Shown here: piece by piece, positions 45,701-50,147 of the stretch
How the letters are laid out: each line of letters opens with the position of its first letter
How positions within the stretch are numbered: position 1 is the stretch's first letter
Source: Mnemiopsis leidyi
Lineage: Eukaryota > Ctenophora > Tentaculata > Lobata > Bolinopsidae
Reading direction: 5' to 3'
NCBI GenBank assembly: GCA_000226015.1
Contig: JH152658.1
Location: 103,173-153,319, forward strand
Length of the DNA: 50,147 nt
Notes under the pieces: generated by a model
Told to the model about the DNA's origin: nothing
The model's database searches: none
What the model saw: only the letters and a program-made list of their open reading frames with translations
Position numbers and translations under genes: made by a program

Positions 45701-46266
45701 GCGCTTAGCCTCTATCATTAGTGAAGCTACCGTGGTGCATTTGCCGTACAAATGACTAAGCTAGAATTCACACACCTCTAATTAGTGTACTAGGACCAAA
45801 CCAAGTGAGCTGGCAAAAGATTTGGCCCGACCCTAACGACCTTCACATCCATTTTCAATCCGATCTAGACAACAATTCATTTTTTTAAGACTATGATCAA
45901 GCTTAACTCTTTATGCAGGGATGTAATTAAATTTAAATTTCGGCTTTTGTTCAGTCGAACTTTTCGTAATTGTATTTTCAACAAATAGGTCTCTAAGACA
46001 TATAGAATTGAAACAATAACCTATCATTCTTTTTAGAGACTCATTCAGCTCAGATGCTGAAAGAGAAGCTGATAAAAGGAGAAGTGACAGACGTCCCTAT
46101 CTCGGTTGGTGGTCAGCCCGACAAGTGGGGCATCCCTAGCATGAACATCTTCAGCCAACATCAGCAGATTACCCAGTCGCCCCAACAGCAGCAACAAGCA
46201 CCACACCCTGGTCACCCGCAGCACCAGTCTCAACAGGACAACTTTAACTTTTTGGATATGAGCTGA
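27764..46266 (+). CDS. PRD-class (Q50) homeobox transcription factor, Shox/Otp-like, seven exons
   Basis: Exons are 27764-27914, 40646-40733, 41991-42119, 42243-42309, 43650-43745, 45412-45529 and 46037-46266 (292 residues; phases agree). The start is in a perfect Kozak context (CCGCCATGG). The homeodomain covers residues 100-159. It has RRNRTNYSAAQLNELELVF in helix 1, YPDIFTREELSLRLGI, then VWFQNRRAKWRKRAK in helix 3. R5, L16, F20, W48, F49, Q50, N51 and R53 are all present. RTN, QLNELE and REELS-RLG recall Shox; Otp is the next choice. I see no paired domain, no octapeptide and no OAR motif. The C-terminus is Gln-rich and ends FNFLDMS. One intron falls at 46/47, a common PRD position, and another splits codon 24. 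AATAAA at 46385. Exon 1 is less secure than exons 2-7. Confidence 0.88.
31480..31850. promoter_or_regulatory. Enhancer-like block with paired ATTGG boxes
   Basis: Contains CACGTG at 31516, ATTGGCTGG at 31542 and again at 31572, and CCCATGGTAACA near 31838-31850. The block is GC-richer than its surroundings and has no ORF. Confidence 0.35.
33360..33445. promoter_or_regulatory. Enhancer-like block with paired ATTGG boxes
   Basis: ATTGG at 33388 and 33418 (30 bp apart) followed by CACGTGACGG at 33435. Same arrangement of ATTGG pair plus E-box as near 31516-31580, without longer similarity. Confidence 0.35.
34685..34775. promoter_or_regulatory. Enhancer-like block with paired ATTGG boxes
   Basis: TGATTGG occurs at 34691 and 34721, 30 bp apart, followed by TCCATGGTAATG at 34761, an X-box-like half site. 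Confidence 0.35.
37965..38115 (+). promoter_or_regulatory. Promoter-like block in the homeobox intron
   Basis: A GC-richer block holds GGTCACGTGATT, GTTGCCATGG, GTCACGTGG, a CCAAT box (38039-38043) and, downstream, a TATATA-containing stretch near 38107. It lies 1.4 kb upstream of the alternative first exon at 39507, so it could be that exon's promoter or an enhancer. Confidence 0.35.
39128..39272 (+). repeat. About 47 bp tandem repeat, three copies
   Basis: Unit CCCCGGGATCAGAC then ACCAAATTTCGATAGT, TTAGTTAGCGAGTAGGT, with small differences between copies. It lies in the homeobox intron upstream of the alternative first exon. Confidence 0.8.
39507..39546 (+). CDS. Candidate alternative first exon of the homeobox gene
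   Basis: ATG ACC ATG opens MTMYEHLNSADAL and ends at A|GTGAGT, a strong donor in phase 1. Joined to exon 2 (40646), it gives SFLMPSNNN in frame and a 255-residue isoform. The 27764 exon also ends in phase 1, so both can feed exon 2. This one is only 1.1 kb upstream and has the better donor. A second in-frame ATG lies at 39513. Confidence 0.5.
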
Positions 46267-46384
46267 GTTTTCAGAGAGACCACACGCGTGACGTCAGAGA
46301 TAACGCGTGATCTTCGACGGTTGAGTAAGTCCAATAAGAGATGGTGATGACCTTAATGTGCGCGGCTTAGCTTGCACGTGCGGA

Positions 46385-46390
46385 AATAAA
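46385..46390 (+). terminator. AATAAA polyadenylation signal of the homeobox gene
   Basis: Canonical hexamer about 120 bp after the stop codon at 46264-46266. Confidence 0.6.
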
Positions 46391-49300
46391 GAGATTTTGA
46401 CACAGAGACAGATAGAGAAATAATCAGTCAGTATGGTTTTGAATGAATAACTTTGAGAAAGGGGTCATAGCACTGTATATGCAGTATTTTAATTGTGATT
46501 GGGATATTTGAAATTGAAACATTAACGATTTTTACGGAGGCACATTTTGCTTCTTATCAATATAGTGTTTACATTTCACCGGCTTAAAATTAAATTATTG
46601 GACCTCTGAAACGTCCATGCGTGAATATTTTCAATCATAGTATAATAATTTCCGATTTCGATGATAGATTTGCCACTCTCTTCACAGCTTCCCTTAATGG
46701 CTTAATCTGATATTTGTGCGGTCTCTCTCCGCCTCACAATGTATAATCTCCAAATCTCGACTATAATGTTCAATGATACCATGACATTATATGTATGTTG
46801 CGTGCATTCATATTAAATTGTCCGCTCATAAAAAGTCTTCTGTTTCGAATTTCAAGTATTGCGCAATGTGTATAGGTTTTTGAGAGAATAGAATACTATC
46901 GAGTTGACATTAAAACTTGATTAATATGATATCGGCCATCATGCTCGTGCCCTAAAAGTTGACTTGAGTGTCGATGATCTCAAAGTCGGGACACGCTTTA
47001 ATTAGTTATGTCGCTGAGGTTACATTAAAAGTGTTATTTCGGCGGGACCAAGTCTTAAAGTTTGCATAAAAGGCTTTTAGAGGGCTCGGTGAGCAACTAT
47101 ATAATGGATTTTCTTCAACTTCAAGTTGCTACCTCTTTTTAGTTTTAAGATTTGACCTATCGGATGAACATTGCTTGACATGATCCAGTTTATTTATTAC
47201 AGTAGAGTTGACTTGGGCCGACTGTAGAAATTTATTGATGAATTGCGCTGTTCCAATTATGTAGTTGTATGATACTCGTTTTGTATACTGACTGGAAAAT
47301 CAATCAAATTTTATTGTTTATGTCATGCCATAATCTACCTCGTTTCATTTGAAATTGAATCCACCACATCTGTATCATATCGACTTTTCCTAGACCACAT
47401 CACCAACTCTTTCAAGTCAATTTTAATCGATCTAAATTTATTTTCCTGTCCCGAAATAGGTTTCTCGTCCACTACAAAATTTATGTTCATTAGAAAGAGT
47501 GAACCAATTAACTTGAATGAAAAGATATTATTAGTCTGTATAGAATTAATTACCATCTTCAACTGTTTGGCCTGATTTAATTTTGTCGACGCATCGAATT
47601 CTACTTCTAGTACTGATGGGCAAGGGCTGGGCGCGATTCAGCCCATGAAATTGAAAGTTTATTCGCGATCTGTAAGTGTAAGTGTATCAATTTTGACTAT
47701 ATGCTTGTTGACGTGTTTTCCCAGTCAAGGCAATAAATCTGGCCTCAGACAAAGCTCGTCAACCGACAAGCCTGATCATACTATAATTTCAAGCTTGTGC
47801 GGATAATTTATTTTTACATTAAATACTTCTCGAGGTTGAAAATTGTGACGAGAACCTTAATAAGTTTAAGAATAAATCGTGGTGGTATATTATCAATAAT
47901 ATTAGCAACATAAGCGTAGCACAAGTATCATTGTATTAATATCAATTCCATTGACACAAAATATGCAAGCGTATAATCGTGCAATTACGGAGTATAAGAT
48001 TAAGAACGAAAATTTGGACTTTGAAATTGCTCATACAAATACAATACGTGAACACTTTAGAAAGCTTCGCTTTCTAATGTCTGTATAAATGTAAACAATG
48101 CACCGCCTTTCGGTCTCATTCAAAGTCAAAGAGCTATCCGATTTGTATAGAGTATAGACAGTTAGATTAAGGTAGCCTGCAAGTGTAACTATATAAGCAT
48201 GCGGTGAAGCGCGCTTTTGACTATGAGATCTGAATAACAACACTGAATACTGACACATACAATCTCGTAGATATGACATTCAATCTCGCGTTACTTGTTA
48301 ATGTTACGCTTCATAACTGTCATGGCGAGGCCGGGGTTACCGTTATTGGACACACTTACCACTTTCCAAGCCTGACAGGTGTCGTGTTTATATGGATGAT
48401 GTTGCTAGCGAGCCAGGTTAAAGCTCCACATTACCCACCTCGCAGATGGTGTTTTGTATATTTGTTTGTTAACTGTATCTCTGTGTAGTTGTACTACTCG
48501 GAGTTATGCGCTCGCGCTATAACGTTTCGTTAGAACGTTAGACCGAGACGGATATCATCTCGTCAAGATCTGCATCAACGAATAAAAATTAGCATTACTG
48601 AATTGATATTCGTATTTCGTGCTGAAAGTGAATAGAAACTTTAAGTTTAAGAGCAATGTCTTACTCTTAAAGTTAATCTCATGCTTTTTGTGACTGTGAA
48701 TGCAAAATGATCTGATTAGTGATTCTAAGGTGTCCGTGTAGGTCATTTATTAGTAAAGGTTGAGGTAAGGTTTAGGTTAGGATACAGGATAAGTTCAAGT
48801 TAAGCTTTGTACCTTTAGGTCAGGCATAGGTTAAGGTTTAAAAAAGGTTCAGGTTAGGTTAGTTTAGGTAAGGTTAGGTCTTGGTAAGGTTTATGTTAGG
48901 TTTCGTTAAGATTTAGTTTGGGTTTAAGTATGGACAAAGTTAGGTTAAGGCTACTAGCACTGTTTGTTCGGCAGAGCGCAACCTCCTGACATTTTATTCT
49001 CAGAGACAGTTTATTCGCTTCGAATATGTTATATGAGATTGAGAGTCGGACAAAGTCAAACAACTCTAAAAAGGGTGATGTAATACGACAACAATGTGCA
49101 AATACCACGTTTTACTCAACCGGTATAATAGCATCACGCGGTAAATAATACTGGATTCTCATCGGCAGACCTTTAAGTACAACTCCACACTTTTGGCAAT
49201 CTACAGTATAACTATAAGTATATACCTAGGTATCGTACAGCATAATGATAACAGGGCGGGATGTTAATGATAATACTATGACCCGTCATAAATGACTATA

Positions 49301-49800
49301 TAAGTATATCGTCTCATTGATAAGCTGTGTGGTAGATCCACGTCAACAACAGGATCTACCGGATAGCTATTCGTTTTTTTGGGTCGTTCGAGTTCGGTAT
49401 TTTTTGTGGGTCACATGTTAAAATCTTCCATTGTGAATTTACGGTTAATTTACGTTCAAGTCCACGAAATTTGTGCAAAAAGTACAAACTTGTAAAATAT
49501 GATAGTATTCAATAATAATAATTTTCATTTCTTAATATGCTTGAAAGTTGCAACATTTAACATAGAATTTACAGTGAGTATGACTTGGATGATCATTAAA
49601 GTTATAAAACCTTCATGATATGATTATCACACTTCATTAACTTAATCACTTTGTTAAAAAAACATGAACTACTACTTGTTTACAATGCGATAATGTTTTT
49701 AAACTGTACGTTTTTATACTGTACGTCATACTCATATAAATATCAGTCGCAAAACGCAAAGCGTGCCTCCAGCCAGAAAAGACACGTGGTTTACAGATTC
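46391..49800. other. Gene-poor right flank
   Basis: AT-rich, with only short open frames and no recognisable product. A degenerate TTAGG-like tract lies at 48748-48960. Confidence 0.55.
48748..48960 (+). repeat. Degenerate GGTTA/TTAGG-like tract
   Basis: Many imperfect copies of AGGTTA, TTAGGT and GGTAAGG follow each other (for example GGTTAGGTTAG, TTTAGGTAAGGTTAGG). The strand is uniform. It could be a decayed interstitial telomere-like tract or a simple repeat. Confidence 0.55.
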
Positions 49801-49804
49801 CTTG

Positions 49805-50147
49805 TAATTTCAAGTTGAAAATTTTCATTTTTCGGCAATAGCTGTGATGATTTTTCGGACTCGAGACTATAAAATTTGGATTCCTCGTCAAAGTTTACGT
49901 CAAAATACTGGTCTAACTTTTTTCCTAACTGAAAGTTGAAATTTTCCATTCTGGGGCCTTACAAGGGGTCACTTAAGGGGTCACGTGATCATTTTTTGGA
50001 TATGAGACTATCAAATTCGGATTCCTCGCCGAATTTTACGTCAAAATACTGGTCTAACTTTTTTTCCTAACTAAAAGTTGAAAAATTTTCAATTTTTGGG
50101 GCCTTGAAGGGGTCACTTAAGGGGTCACGTGATCATTTTTCGACACC
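49805..50147 (+). repeat. About 143 bp satellite, two or more units, running off the window
   Basis: Starts of equivalent segments (GATGATTTTTCGG / GATCATTTTTTGG / GATCATTTTTCG) lie at 49846, 49987 and 50131, spaced 141 and 144 bp. Each unit holds ACGTCAAAATACTGGTCTAA and GGGGTCACTTAAGGGGTCAC. Confidence 0.85.

Noticed and set aside
1..50147. tRNA, rRNA or CRISPR-like features
   Set aside because: I saw no convincing tRNA T-loop/acceptor pairing, rRNA core or spacer-repeat array; the tandem repeats are minisatellites without unique spacers.

Overview
The window is animal (metazoan) nuclear DNA. Genes are split by many GT-AG introns and include a C-terminal UBR3 E3 ligase, the splicing factor PRPF18, the oxidoreductase OXNAD1 and a PRD-class homeobox gene. 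The proteins are recognisable but divergent from vertebrates. The organism is an invertebrate I cannot name; a tunicate, a cnidarian or another fast-evolving lineage would all fit. Gene calls rest on reading exons by eye, with splice phases checked across every junction, and on remembered family sequences. No database search was run.

Layout, left to right. (1) About 1566-14656 (+): 25 exons of the C-terminal part of UBR3 (about 1,240 codons), with its polyadenylation signal at 15361. The introns are packed with minisatellites, several of which contain copies of the neighbouring splice site, plus one assembly gap (12902-13057). (2) 15458-23840 (+): PRPF18, five exons, starting only about 90 bp after the UBR3 polyadenylation signal. 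Its 6.3 kb first intron holds a LINE ORF1-like remnant, an intronless multi-TM (7TM-like) ORF on the minus strand with a frameshift, a dispersed repeat also present at 965-1410, and a Penelope-like RT fragment. (3) 25467-26282 (+): OXNAD1, a single-exon mitochondrial-type oxidoreductase. (4) 27764-46266 (+): a PRD-class Q50 homeobox gene, seven exons, with a 12.7 kb first intron that looks regulatory and contains an alternative first exon at 39507. (5) 46267-50147: no gene seen; TTAGG-like degenerate repeats and a roughly 143 bp satellite that runs off the right edge.

The main unusual observation is that exons 5-9 of the UBR3 gene (3018-5504) form a symmetric phase 1-1 block of exactly 696 nt. 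It encodes a RhoGAP-like fold that I do not know from UBR3 of other animals. It sits in frame between conserved UBR3 segments, as expected for exon shuffling, and has Lys where a catalytic GAP has its arginine finger. Other points of interest are minisatellites that multiply splice donors or acceptors, a shared ACATTTGCAG acceptor-like 10-mer upstream of PRPF18 and OXNAD1 that may be a spliced-leader site, and ATTGG boxes paired 29-30 bp apart four times in the homeobox intron.
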